Shown: positions 42,060-50,521, counted from the stretch's first letter. The stretch: DNA of 57,347 nucleotides from an uncultured Lachnospiraceae bacterium (GCA_900317585.1 ONHG01000015.1:1-57347), one strand, 5' to 3'. Numbers and translations are program-made. The notes: generated from the sequence alone by a model not told the origin.

Positions 42060-45000
42060 TTATAATGTGCCGTACAGCTCAAGTGTATGGCCTACACTGC
42101 CTGCACCTATAAAATAATAGTCGCTTTGAGTGTCACCGTCTACAAAGATATACTGTCCGTACATCTTTATATTGCAAAAGAGTGCTGTGCGGCTTGATGC
42201 AGTAGCGATTCCATATCCCTTGTTTGACACGACAAGCGGCAGCCTCTGCTGTCTGCCTCCGAACGAAATATATCTGGCTTTGTTTGTCAAATCAGTAAGG
42301 TCTGTCGCAAGTATTCCCTTGGATTTGAGCTTTTCGGATTTGTCCCAGTCAAAAAATGTATAGCATTCGCCGTTATTAACAAGGCGTGGCTCTGTGGCAT
42401 TTTCGCTTACAAGGAGTTTTCTGTCGGCATCAAAATACTGTATGGCTCCGTTTTTCTTTTCTATCCTTAGTATCAGCTTATCCGTTTGAATCTCAATCAG
42501 TGATTTGGATTCCTTTGCCACCCATTTGAAGGCTGTGTCGGCCTTTTGCTTCCAATAGGTTTTATGCGGCTTCGCCCCGATTCCTTTTACAAAGATTACA
42601 CGTACTATCTCCGGTGTGATTGGTATCACATAAAGAGTGCCGTCCGCTGTGGCGATTTCAACATGTGATTTACCTTTTTTGAGCCATTTTACCGCAAACT
42701 TGCCCTTTGAATGTCCCTTTACATGAAGTATATCGTTGTCCGGGATTGAGCCGTATGCGTATGGAGAAGGATTAAGAGGGAGGCTGCTCTTGTTTGCTGC
42801 CTTACTTACTTCCTTAATCTTAATCTTATTTGCCATATCTGTAGCAGTACATGGTGTTTGATTTTCCCTGTCTTTTTTCACAAATGCAGATAAATCAAGC
42901 TTCTCATTTTCAGCCTTATTGGTCAACTGCTCCGGCTTTAATGCAATGCGCGATGGACCAAAATACTCTCTTTCATCCATATCGCATCTGCCATCAACAC
43001 GCTTTTGCTCTTCTAGCTCTTTTTCTGTCAGTTGCTGCTTTTCATATTCTTTTGCCTTTGTGAGCGGCTCTGCAGAAAACTCCTTCTGATGCCTGCATGA
43101 AGGAACGGGGTCTGCAATAAGCGGTGTCAGCCTGCCCCGGTGGAATACCGAAAGCTCATGAAGTGCACGGGTAGCCGCAACGTACAAGAGCTTCACATGA
43201 CCATCATCCGCCGGATATTTTCTCTCTGATGGGTCAAACAGCAATACAGCATCAAACTCAAGTCCCTTTGTGTATGCAACCGGAAGCACCATGACTCCCT
43301 CACCAAACTGTGCCGTTTCAATATCATCATCTGCTATCTCTATGTGTTTTTTAAGCTCAGCAGACACCTTGAGAGCCTCTGCCTCATCACGGCACACAAC
43401 AGCTATCGTCTCATAGCCTTCACTCTGCCAGCCCTTTATCGTGTCAGCCGATGCCGAAATCAGTGAGCGCACATTGGCATACTCCTCAATGCGCACTGCG
43501 TTTCCATGCCTAATAATAGGCTCCACCGGATAGATTGCAAAATCCCCGTGACGCAGTATCTCTGTTGCAAATTCTGAAATCTCAACAGTGTTTCTGTAGC
43601 TCTTTCGAAGCAGCCCGAAGGCATCATATGTGCCTGTGAGTATCAGCTTTTTCAAGTCCTCCCAGTCATTTAAGCCATACTCAAAATGGATATTCTGCGA
43701 GGTATCACCCATGATAGTGTATGTGCAGTTTCTGAGACAGTAATGCAGACAGCAGTATGCCATCATGCCAAAATCCTGTGCCTCATCAATAACCACATGA
43801 CTCGCCTCACGAACCGGATCCGTCTCCTTGATGCGCTTATAAATATACGCAAGCGCTGCCAGATCATACACATCAAATGAGTCCTTGGGAATGTCTATAT
43901 CATATCCCTTTTCCTTCTGTCCAAGCAGAAAATCCCTGTAAAAATCATACACCGAGCCCTTCCAGTCATCCTTACCGAAATAGGTTTTGTATTTTTTATC
44001 AAGCTCCTTGCGCTCCCTTGCCGGAAACTTCACTTCCTTACCGAGAACCTCATTTTCATACTTGGAGTAAATTATCTCATTTAACATGAGGATTTTACTC
44101 TGCATGGAAAGAAGCGGATTATCGTGCAGATAAGTGTCTATCAGCACTCTTCCCACAAGCAGATTGCCTGTTTTTTCCATGTAGACCTCATCTCTTGGAA
44201 TGCATTTTTCCTCGTAATCCCAACAGAATCTTTCAAGAGCTTCAAACCATTCTTTACTGCCCTTTATGCTGTTTCTACTGTCATTTTTGCTGACTTCATG
44301 TATGCTGTACTTTTTTTCATCCCAATCCTCGTACAAAAGCCTTGTAAAAAGCTGCTCCATAGTCATCTGTTTTATGCCGTATACATCAAGCTCCGGAAGC
44401 ACGCTTGTAATATAGTTCAGCAAAATGTGGTTACTGCCTATAATGTAGAAATCCTCCGGTCTGAAATCATCAGCATAATTATATAAAATGTACGATATCC
44501 TGTGCATTGCAACCGTTGTCTTTCCTGAGCCTGCAACTCCCTGCACAATGATATTCGTCTTTGGCGAACGGCGGATAATAAGGTTTTGCTCCTTTTGGAT
44601 TGTCGCGATAATCTCTCCGAGCACTGCCTTTTTATTCTTAGCCAGATACTTTGTCAGAAGCTCATCATTTGCTACGACATCTGAATCAAAAAAGTCGATG
44701 AGCTTATCCTCTGCAATCTCATAGGTGCGCTTTCTGTTTAAATCAATCTCAAAAGTACCCTCTGAGCTCACCGTGTACTTACATGGTCCAAGACTGCTCT
44801 CATAATATACGGATGCAATCGGTGCTCTCCAGTCAATGACCACAGGCTCTGATGCATTCTTTGCAATACCGACTCTGCCTATATAGTAGGACTCCTGTGA
44901 CTTCTGACGCGGATCCTTAAAATCTATTCTGCCAAAATACGGCTTTTTCCGCGCCTTTTCACATCTTACGATATTTCTCTCGTTCTCATGAAGCTGCGCT

Positions 45001-45197
45001 GTCGCATTGTTCCACAGGGCCAGTCCCTCCTTGTCCTGCGCCTCGTAAACATCTCTTAAATCCTCTAAATCATCTGTCAGCTTTTTTACCGATTCCTTTG
45101 CACGGTCCAGATTATCCTGTGCAATACCTATGATATTTTGAAGCTGTCTCTGCTCGTCTTTTAATGAAATTCCCGGTAAATCATTTTCTGTGCCCAT
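42060..45197 (-). CDS. HelD-type UvrD helicase with C-terminal GH31-like domain
   Basis: Protein of about 1045 residues. It begins with the HelD coiled arm (ISLKDEQRQLQNIIGIAQDN), followed by FGRIDF and VVIDWRAPIASVYYE, Walker A GVAGSGKTTVAMHR (about 220), Walker B VVIDEAQDF, SYRNTVEISEFA and YVAATRALHELSVF (about 700), which make a complete HelD-like RNA-polymerase recycling helicase. After a charged linker (about 720-835) comes an extra 205-residue domain that reads like the N-terminal mutarotase-like part of GH31 glycosidases (RIEKKNGAIQYFDADRKLL, RLPLVVSNKGYGIA, NIKMYGQYIFVDGDTQSDYY) with no catalytic barrel. The start is one of two adjacent ATGs behind GGAGG. Confidence 0.88.
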   Translation of the reverse strand: MGTENDLPGISLKDEQRQLQNIIGIAQDNLDRAKESVKKLTDDLEDLRDVYEAQDKEGLALWNNATAQLHENERNIVRCEKARKKPYFGRIDFKDPRQKSQESYYIGRVGIAKNASEPVVIDWRAPIASVYYESSLGPCKYTVSSEGTFEIDLNRKRTYEIAEDKLIDFFDSDVVANDELLTKYLAKNKKAVLGEIIATIQKEQNLIIRRSPKTNIIVQGVAGSGKTTVAMHRISYILYNYADDFRPEDFYIIGSNHILLNYITSVLPELDVYGIKQMTMEQLFTRLLYEDWDEKKYSIHEVSKNDSRNSIKGSKEWFEALERFCWDYEEKCIPRDEVYMEKTGNLLVGRVLIDTYLHDNPLLSMQSKILMLNEIIYSKYENEVLGKEVKFPARERKELDKKYKTYFGKDDWKGSVYDFYRDFLLGQKEKGYDIDIPKDSFDVYDLAALAYIYKRIKETDPVREASHVVIDEAQDFGMMAYCCLHYCLRNCTYTIMGDTSQNIHFEYGLNDWEDLKKLILTGTYDAFGLLRKSYRNTVEISEFATEILRHGDFAIYPVEPIIRHGNAVRIEEYANVRSLISASADTIKGWQSEGYETIAVVCRDEAEALKVSAELKKHIEIADDDIETAQFGEGVMVLPVAYTKGLEFDAVLLFDPSERKYPADDGHVKLLYVAATRALHELSVFHRGRLTPLIADPVPSCRHQKEFSAEPLTKAKEYEKQQLTEKELEEQKRVDGRCDMDEREYFGPSRIALKPEQLTNKAENEKLDLSAFVKKDRENQTPCTATDMANKIKIKEVSKAANKSSLPLNPSPYAYGSIPDNDILHVKGHSKGKFAVKWLKKGKSHVEIATADGTLYVIPITPEIVRVIFVKGIGAKPHKTYWKQKADTAFKWVAKESKSLIEIQTDKLILRIEKKNGAIQYFDADRKLLVSENATEPRLVNNGECYTFFDWDKSEKLKSKGILATDLTDLTNKARYISFGGRQQRLPLVVSNKGYGIATASSRTALFCNIKMYGQYIFVDGDTQSDYYFIGAGSVGHTLELYGTL

Positions 45198-45226
45198 CAT
45201 GCCTCCACGACTTATATATGCTGTGA

Positions 45227-45871
45227 TTATACTATACTTTTAATCTCATCTATCCTGTCAACACAGGCAAAAAGCATCTTTTTCAGCTCCTCATCAGGCT
45301 GTGTCAAATCCGGCACCATGACAACCTTACAGCCTGCAGAATATGCACTTTTGACACCATTTGGCGAATCCTCTACCGCCATGCACTCCTCAGGTGCCAG
45401 CTTAAGCTCGCTGCATGCAAACTCATACACATCAGGTGCCGGCTTTCCATGCTCCACCATAGGTGCACAGATGATCTTGTCAAAATATCCGTAGAGCCCT
45501 ATCTTTTTAAGATATTTCTCAGCTCTTTCTATATCATTCGCTGTGGAAATTGCTCTGTGAATGCCTTTTTCCTTCAAATATGTAAGTATCTCAATTGCAC
45601 CGGGCTTAAGCTCAATACCCACCTTTTCCAGATGCTCCTCCATGATTTTTCTCCGATATGCCCTGATTTTATTATAATCCATATCCGGATCATGAAACAT
45701 ATCCTTAAGATGCTGCGGTGCATACGGCTGCCCGAGGCTTCGCATTGAAAGCGCCTGCTCATCCGTCATCTCGTAGCCGAATTGCTTAAGTGCCATCGGC
45801 CAGAAAATACGATAATATTTCTCCGTATCTATGAGTGTTCCGTCCATGTCAAATATTACTGCTTTTACCAT
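45227..45871 (-). CDS. HAD-family hydrolase (phosphoglucomutase-like)
   Basis: A 214-residue HAD phosphatase, subfamily IA: FDMDGTLIDTEKYY (motif I), AISTANDIERAEKYL (motif II), GKPAPDVYEFAC (motif III Lys) and VEDSPNGVKSAYSAGCKVVMVPD (motif IV). The cap is helical. Substrate unknown; beta-phosphoglucomutase or sugar-phosphate phosphatases are the nearest groups. The ATG follows AAGGAGAACAA. Confidence 0.92.
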   Translation of the reverse strand: MVKAVIFDMDGTLIDTEKYYRIFWPMALKQFGYEMTDEQALSMRSLGQPYAPQHLKDMFHDPDMDYNKIRAYRRKIMEEHLEKVGIELKPGAIEILTYLKEKGIHRAISTANDIERAEKYLKKIGLYGYFDKIICAPMVEHGKPAPDVYEFACSELKLAPEECMAVEDSPNGVKSAYSAGCKVVMVPDLTQPDEELKKMLFACVDRIDEIKSIV

Positions 45872-45900
45872 TTGTTCTCCTTACGTTCTGTCAGGCTTTA

Positions 45901-46281
45901 CTATGCTTCACCTGTTAATGTTACCACTGTCATATCATGATGCATGGCCTTTATCACCGGGCCAAACATGTCCTTTGTCTTTATCCTGAGGCTGGAGGTA
46001 TTTATGCATGGATGACATCCAACCCACTCACCTTTTAGCACATCCTCATCCACCAGAAGCCTGACCGCATTGTCATGGTCGTTCATCAGTCCCATCACAC
46101 TGACTGAGCCCGGTGTGATATCCAGATATTTTTCCATCTCCTCACAAACCTCCATCGTAAATGCCGCTTCGTGGTCTATTCTCTGATATTCGATCCCCAG
46201 TTTGTCCAAAAAATCGTATGTACGAATTTCTTTATCCAGTCTGCCTGTGGTATCTGTCGGTCTTCCATTCTGTAATTGCAT
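45901..46281 (-). CDS. ProX-like prolyl-tRNA deacylase with internal deletion
   Basis: 126 residues, while ProX/YbaK proteins are about 160-170. The start (GRLDKEIRTYDFLDKLGIEY, RIDHEAAFTMEVCEEM) and the end (DITPGSVSVMGLMND, WVGCHPCINTSSLRIKTKDM, HHDMTVVTLTG) both match the family, but they join directly at CEEMEKYLDI. About 45 residues, the segment carrying the KNLFL and substrate-pocket strands, are missing in frame. The reading frame is intact and has a strong ribosome site (CAGGAGGCACAA). It may be inactive. Confidence 0.8.
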   Translation of the reverse strand: MQLQNGRPTDTTGRLDKEIRTYDFLDKLGIEYQRIDHEAAFTMEVCEEMEKYLDITPGSVSVMGLMNDHDNAVRLLVDEDVLKGEWVGCHPCINTSSLRIKTKDMFGPVIKAMHHDMTVVTLTGEA

Positions 46282-46359
46282 TTGTGCCTCCTGAAATTAA
46301 TTATCGCAGCTGTGTTCAGCACCGTAACCGCTGCTATTATTCTCTTTTAATTGCTATAG

Positions 46360-46503
46360 CTATAGATTATACACCTCTTTTATGTATTCTAACAAGCCCC
46401 GGCATCCACTGATTACATCATCAAAGGTCGCATCAAAATCACCTGTATACCATGGATCTGCTTCTGTCAAGTAAAATCTAAAAAAATTTTCTTTTTGACT
46501 CAT
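46360..46503 (-). pseudogene. Orphan C-terminus of a low-molecular-weight phosphatase
   Basis: A 47-residue frame whose ATG overlaps the stop of the intact phosphatase (TGATG). From residue 16 it reads DPWYTGDFDATFDDVISGCRG and ends LLEYIKEVYNL, which is the DP loop and last helix of LMW-PTP. Residues 1-15 are unrelated. So the tail of a second, different LMW-PTP lies directly behind the complete one. It may be translated by coupling but lacks the active site. Confidence 0.75.
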
Positions 46504-46988
46504 CATATCTTACCTTCCTTTTCGAGGTATTCCAGGAAGGCTGTACAACCAGTGACTACATCACGATAGGTTTGGTCAAATCGAGAATTATACCATGGAT
46601 CTTGGCACTCAGATCCAACCAATCCTGCGTACTCAAGCATCAATGCTATTTTCTCGCCTTTCTTATGATTGGTCATTCGTTCCATGTTACGAATGTTCAT
46701 ATTATCCATACCGATAAGATAATCATAATAATCATAATCTGAAGCCTTAAGCTGAACTGCTCTTTTTCCTTCACAGCTAATACCATGCTTAGCCAGTTCA
46801 GCCTTTGCAGGTGGATATACTGGATTACCCACACCATTCCAAATCTCTTCTGTACTAGTGGCAGCCGATGCAATTTCAAATTGCTCGGCTATACCACGCT
46901 TTGATACCATATCTTTTAAAACAAACTCCGCCATTGGGGATCTGCAAATATTGCCGTGGCAAACAAATAAAATCTTGATTTTTCTCAT
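46503..46988 (-). CDS. Low-molecular-weight protein-tyrosine phosphatase
   Basis: A 161-residue phosphatase with the P-loop CHGNICRS (C-x5-R, Cys10, Arg16) and the general-acid loop CQDPWYNSRFDQTY (Asp about 130). It dephosphorylates tyrosine (or arginine) phosphates in the cytoplasm. Its 5' end lies at the edge of the integrated element. It contains a sequence matching a second site at 47132-47149, so its first codons may come from the element. Confidence 0.92.
   Translation of the reverse strand: MRKIKILFVCHGNICRSPMAEFVLKDMVSKRGIAEQFEIASAATSTEEIWNGVGNPVYPPAKAELAKHGISCEGKRAVQLKASDYDYYDYLIGMDNMNIRNMERMTNHKKGEKIALMLEYAGLVGSECQDPWYNSRFDQTYRDVVTGCTAFLEYLEKEGKI
46925..46942. other. Candidate attachment-site core in the phosphatase gene
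   Basis: These 18 bp, centred on GCCATTGGGGATC, match 47132-47149 (GCCATTGGGAATC) with 3 differences, in the same orientation, and lie just inside the phosphatase 5' end next to the integrase gene. Confidence 0.35.
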
Positions 46989-47045
46989 ATTTCCAGTATT
47001 TTCGGGCTTTTCAAGCCTTTTTACCTTTCTTCATTTTTCACTTAT

Positions 47046-47110
47046 TCTGGCATATTTTGGCATATCTTTGCATATTTTTGTCATCAATTTTGGTAAAAAC
47101 TTTGGTAAAT
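47046..47110. repeat. Integrase-proximal phased repeats
   Basis: Three units GGCATATTTT, GGCATATCTT, TGCATATTTT follow at exactly 10 bp (47049-47078), then TTTGGTAAA twice at 12 bp (47089-47097, 47101-47109). Helically phased repeats next to int resemble arm-type integrase or accessory protein sites. Confidence 0.55.
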
Positions 47111-47220
47111 TTCAAGTCTGTACCAAAGGCAAATCTGCCATTGGGAATCGACAGGTAAGAAATTGGGGATTAAGATAAATACTGGCATTCAGCCATTTTT
47201 CTCTCATTTTCATCAGGTCA

Positions 47221-48420
47221 TTATGAATTAATTGCTTTTTGAAAATCTTCCTGTGCATCCTGAAATTTAACATGAGTATAGGTATTCATCGTAACACTGA
47301 TATCCGAGTGTCCCATAATATACTGAAGCATCTTCGGATTCATTCCCGACTTAGCCATATTAGAACAAAATGTATGGCGACACACATGTGGTGTAATCGG
47401 CGGCATCTGAACCTTATATATGCTATTGTACTTTTCCCGAATATGTTGGAAATACTTTTCCCAATGTAATGCCACCATAGGCATATCATTCTTATCAAGG
47501 AATAAAAATCCTGTCATTCCATCAACCATCGGTTCAACTTTGGGATTGACCCTGTCCTTAAGTATTCTCTTGAAACAAGCCACCACCTCATCAGACATTG
47601 GAACATATCTCTCGCCACTTTCTGTCTTAGGCTTTTCAATGATATACTGCATCTGACTTGTTCTCTGTAATTGATGATTTACCCGTATTCTTTTGTTTTT
47701 AAAATCCAAATCTGATTTTGTAAGCCCACAGAACTCTGATATACGAAGTCCTGTGTTAAAGAGAATAAATATTGCATCATAGTACTTGCAAAAATGCGCA
47801 TCTTCTTTTATGAATCTTAGAAATTCCCGCTCCTGCTTTCTTGTGACAGCTTCTCTTCTCACACTATCATTCACAATAACATTGACCAGTTCAAAGCCAA
47901 ATGGATTTTTGCGAATCAAGTCATCTTCTTCCGCCATCTGAAATGCCGGTCTTAATACTCCCCGGATAGTATGAATTGAACTATAACCTTTTCCATCTAC
48001 CCTCTGAAGCTTGATCAACCAGGCTTTCGCATCCGATAATTTCACTTTGTCGATTCTTTTTTTGCCAAAATCATCTTTTTTCAGCAGATTAATTACCGTC
48101 TTATAACCAGCATAAGTACTCTGTCTGACCCCTATTTTAAGACTTACATATTTCTCCACTAATTCAAGAACTGTAAGTCCTCCACCTCCTGGAACAAGTC
48201 CGTTAAACATATCCTGTTCCAGCTGTTTTTCCTTTTCTCTTAAAGAAAGCTCCATTTTCTTTCCTTTAGGTATAGGATCATTATGGTCCAAACGCCAACT
48301 ATATAAATTCCCTTCATTTCCATGAATATCTACATATCTAAAACGATAACGTCCATCTGCTCTCTGGTACTCTCCTTCGTGAAGAATTCTATTGCGATTA
48401 TCTCGTCTTTTCTCACTCAT
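47221..48420 (-). CDS. int: Tyrosine recombinase integrase (Tn916-like)
   Basis: Integrase of 399 residues with an N-terminal arm-binding domain (LHEGEYQRADGRYRFRYVD), a core-binding SAM-like domain, and a catalytic domain with Arg in NTGLRISEFCGL, HxxR in PHVCRHTFCSNMAKSG, and the Tyr in MGHSDISVTMNTYTHV. The layout matches Tn916 Int. The start at 48420 follows AAAGGAGACAAAGCT. It is the outermost gene of the element, beside the candidate att site and an excisionase gene. Confidence 0.95.
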   Translation of the reverse strand: MSEKRRDNRNRILHEGEYQRADGRYRFRYVDIHGNEGNLYSWRLDHNDPIPKGKKMELSLREKEKQLEQDMFNGLVPGGGGLTVLELVEKYVSLKIGVRQSTYAGYKTVINLLKKDDFGKKRIDKVKLSDAKAWLIKLQRVDGKGYSSIHTIRGVLRPAFQMAEEDDLIRKNPFGFELVNVIVNDSVRREAVTRKQEREFLRFIKEDAHFCKYYDAIFILFNTGLRISEFCGLTKSDLDFKNKRIRVNHQLQRTSQMQYIIEKPKTESGERYVPMSDEVVACFKRILKDRVNPKVEPMVDGMTGFLFLDKNDMPMVALHWEKYFQHIREKYNSIYKVQMPPITPHVCRHTFCSNMAKSGMNPKMLQYIMGHSDISVTMNTYTHVKFQDAQEDFQKAINS

Positions 48421-48501
48421 AGCTTTGTCTCCTTTCAAAAAAGAGAGCCCTAGCATGGTTATTGTACCACATTTGTGCCCCCTTTTCTACTACTTTACAT
48501 A

Positions 48502-48732
48502 TTAAATTGCAGTTGACTCTGCCAGAAATTGCTCAAATTTCTCTTTCTTAAACAAAACTTTGTTTCCTACTAACAGATAAAACTCCCCATTTGGATGGAT
48601 ATCTACAATTTGTCTAAGTCTCTTTTCACCAATGTGATAAAACTGTGCCGCTTCAGTTACAGAAAGCAAATATCGCTTCCATATAGGAATATCTATACTC
48701 TGATTCTCTAATTCATTTTCATCATCCATCAT
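48502..48732 (-). CDS. xis: Excisionase (Tn916 Xis-like)
   Basis: A 76-residue winged-helix protein with the Xis pattern SIDIPIWKRYLLSVTEAAQF, then YHIGEKRLRQIVD and VLFKKEKFEQFLAESTAI. It directs the integrase toward excision. The ATG at 48732 follows TTGGAGAAT; it overlaps the toxin gene upstream. Confidence 0.88.
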   Translation of the reverse strand: MMDDENELENQSIDIPIWKRYLLSVTEAAQFYHIGEKRLRQIVDIHPNGEFYLLVGNKVLFKKEKFEQFLAESTAI

Positions 48733-49087
48733 ATTCTCCAATCTGCAGCTGTCTGACTAACATCGCATCAACCTTTTTTATTGCATCTGTGCTGACAATC
48801 ATCCCGGCAGTCTGTATTATCTGTTCCTCATTTATTGTGACAAGCTGCTCCGGTAAAAACATTGTTGTATGTCTTAAAAATCCTCTAATTTCTGAAGGCT
48901 CAATATTGAAATGTACTGGAATATAATCCTTTTTCAACTTAGTTGTCCCCGGAACAACTGTGTATACAGGTGATTTTCCGTTTGCTTTGTCGCAGCTTAT
49001 TACAATACATGGTCTCCTTCCAGCTTGTATATGCCTGAGTCCACTTTTTAATTCAGCCCACACAATCATATTTCTCTTTATCTTCAC
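48722..49087 (-). CDS. MazF/PemK-type endoribonuclease toxin
   Basis: A 121-residue protein of the PemK/MazF fold: RNMIVWAELKSG, RPCIVISCDKANGKSPVYTV, VPGTTKLKKDYIPVHF, and the C-terminal ARL-like AMLVRQLQIGEY. MazF toxins cut mRNA at short sites. No classical MazE antitoxin precedes it; the gene overlapping its start by 4 bp encodes a degenerate resolvase-like protein, which may be an unusual antitoxin or unrelated. Probable role: element maintenance. Confidence 0.85.
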   Translation of the reverse strand: MKIKRNMIVWAELKSGLRHIQAGRRPCIVISCDKANGKSPVYTVVPGTTKLKKDYIPVHFNIEPSEIRGFLRHTTMFLPEQLVTINEEQIIQTAGMIVSTDAIKKVDAMLVRQLQIGEYDG

Positions 49088-49503
49088 TGCAGATCACCTC
49101 TCTTTGGTGGAATATACAAGTCAACCTTGGGTTCCTTCTCATCTACACTGAATAATCTATACCCAGCTTCCCTTACTGCTCCTATTTTTAAATAAGAATC
49201 TGCTATTCCGTCTGAAATAGCATCGAGATTTGTTACGATAAGCGCATCTGCCTTTCCTGCTCTCATATATCTTATTGCCTTATAAAACACTTCATCCCTT
49301 AATCGTCGTCCAAAAATTCCTCTTCGGAATACTTTCATAGGAATAAGATTGTTATTGTCAGCAAATTCCATGATTCGTTTCAACTGCTTATTTTCCTTTT
49401 TCTCTGCTGCAATACAGTCATTCTCCTCATCAGAAGACAACATCACAACACACTTTATCGGCTGTATGGTCAGTGGCTTTTTCTTTCTTCCTGCTCTTCT
49501 CAT
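49084..49503 (-). CDS. Degenerate serine-recombinase-like protein 1
   Basis: Protein of 139 residues. The second half follows the resolvase fold (AGKADALIVTNLDAISDGIA, then DSYLKIGAVREAGYRLFSVD), but the N-terminal Y-x-R-x-S catalytic motif is not there; its place reads CVVMLSSDEEND. No DNA-binding helix-turn-helix follows. It is translationally coupled to the MazF-like toxin (ATGA). It may be a regulatory or antitoxin-like derivative of a resolvase. Confidence 0.65.
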   Translation of the reverse strand: MRRAGRKKKPLTIQPIKCVVMLSSDEENDCIAAEKKENKQLKRIMEFADNNNLIPMKVFRRGIFGRRLRDEVFYKAIRYMRAGKADALIVTNLDAISDGIADSYLKIGAVREAGYRLFSVDEKEPKVDLYIPPKRGDLQ

Positions 49504-49504
49504 T

Positions 49505-49855
49505 TCAAACCACTTCCTTTCTTGCCTCTAAGCCTTCAATAAAAATCAAACATGTAGACATTGCATATTCTCTATCATTTGGTTTAAGCATCTGCAATTT
49601 ATCTTCCAATACAGACAAATCTTTATTCTCATGTTTTTCCCTGCTTTCAATTCCAAACAATGTATTAGGATCTACTCCATACTTTGTTACAATCTTCAGC
49701 ATAAGTTCCAGACTCATCCGATGTCTTCCCTGCTCAATTTGCGAATAATGAATATAACTTACATCAAGGCTCTCCGCCATATCATTCTGTGTATATCCAT
49801 ATTTATTTCTAATACTTCTCAAAGTATTACCAACTGCATAAATATCATATATCAT
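49505..49855 (-). CDS. XRE-family HTH regulator
   Basis: A 116-residue protein with an N-terminal HTH (LRSIRNKYGYTQNDMAESLD, VSYIHYSQIEQGRHRMSLEL, residues about 9-62) and a C-terminal part with KPNDREYAMSTCLIFIEGLE. The ATG at 49855 overlaps the previous gene by 11 bp. It probably controls the element's int-proximal operon. Confidence 0.88.
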   Translation of the reverse strand: MIYDIYAVGNTLRSIRNKYGYTQNDMAESLDVSYIHYSQIEQGRHRMSLELMLKIVTKYGVDPNTLFGIESREKHENKDLSVLEDKLQMLKPNDREYAMSTCLIFIEGLEARKEVV

Positions 49856-50015
49856 CCTGAATAACCTCACTCTCTAACCGATTCATGATGTATTCCACTG
49901 CCTCAGCCTCTGTTGGGCATTTGATGACTGGCTTCCCATAGTCATCAAATACCACTGTTTCAGAAGCAAATATAATGTAGGAATACCTGCCTAAATTCCT
50001 AACACTCAATCGCAT
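49845..50015 (-). CDS. Small hypothetical protein
   Basis: A 56-residue protein starting at 50015 after CGAGGTACAACAATT, with YSYIIFASETVVFDDYGKPV and a helical end TEAEAVEYIMNRLES. It overlaps both neighbours, which suggests a coupled operon. No family recognised. Confidence 0.6.
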   Translation of the reverse strand: MRLSVRNLGRYSYIIFASETVVFDDYGKPVIKCPTEAEAVEYIMNRLESEVIQDDI

Positions 50016-50367
50016 AATTGTTGTACCTCGCACTCATAGTACCAAGGTCAAATATTGTCACACCCAAACCATTTATGCGATCCATCATTGACTTTAAATC
50101 TTCCGGATTTCTTGTAATCTCATAAATATCTTCTACGACAAGTACCTTGTAATCTGAAATCTCAAGAATTTCCATCAGCTGACGCATCTGAGGTCTGTCA
50201 ACCGATGTAGATGCTCCATCATCTACAACAGTCTGATCACACTCAATTCCCACACTTAAAGCATATGTCTGATCAAGTTCTTTCTGTCGGTTCACATTAT
50301 TCATACTCATCATTGACTTTATAAACAAAAGTCCTTTGTAAAGTTCTTTTCCGTTATACTTTTTCAT
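49999..50367 (-). CDS. Degenerate serine-recombinase-like protein 2
   Basis: A 122-residue protein with resolvase-fold features (DQTVVDDGASTSVDRPQMRQ, LMEILEISDYKVLVVEDIYE, MMDRINGLGVTIFDLGTM) that correspond to the E-helix and R-x-x-R/D regions of serine recombinases. The N-terminal catalytic serine block and the DNA-binding domain are absent. The ATG at 50367 follows AAGGAAGGTAATAGCC. It is a second such protein within 1 kb. Confidence 0.65.
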   Translation of the reverse strand: MKKYNGKELYKGLLFIKSMMSMNNVNRQKELDQTYALSVGIECDQTVVDDGASTSVDRPQMRQLMEILEISDYKVLVVEDIYEITRNPEDLKSMMDRINGLGVTIFDLGTMSARYNNYAIEC

Positions 50368-50502
50368 GGCTATTACCTTCCTTAATTGAAATATTAAAGA
50401 AAGCATTGTGCACGCCGCTTTCAAACTCTGTGCTGTATCTCAAGCACAAGTATATTGTAATCTGCCACACCTTAATTGCCGACCGTGTACAGGCGACAAT
50501 TA

Positions 50503-50520
50503 TGTCGTGTAAACACGACA
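50503..50520. promoter_or_regulatory. Perfect palindromic operator
   Basis: TGTCGTGT-AA-ACACGACA, perfect over both 8-bp arms. It lies in the 154-bp gap ahead of the recombinase-like operon and right after the XRE gene's stop. A half-like CGACA repeats 10 bp away. No U-run follows, so it is more likely a repressor site than a terminator. Confidence 0.6.
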
Positions 50521-50521
50521 A

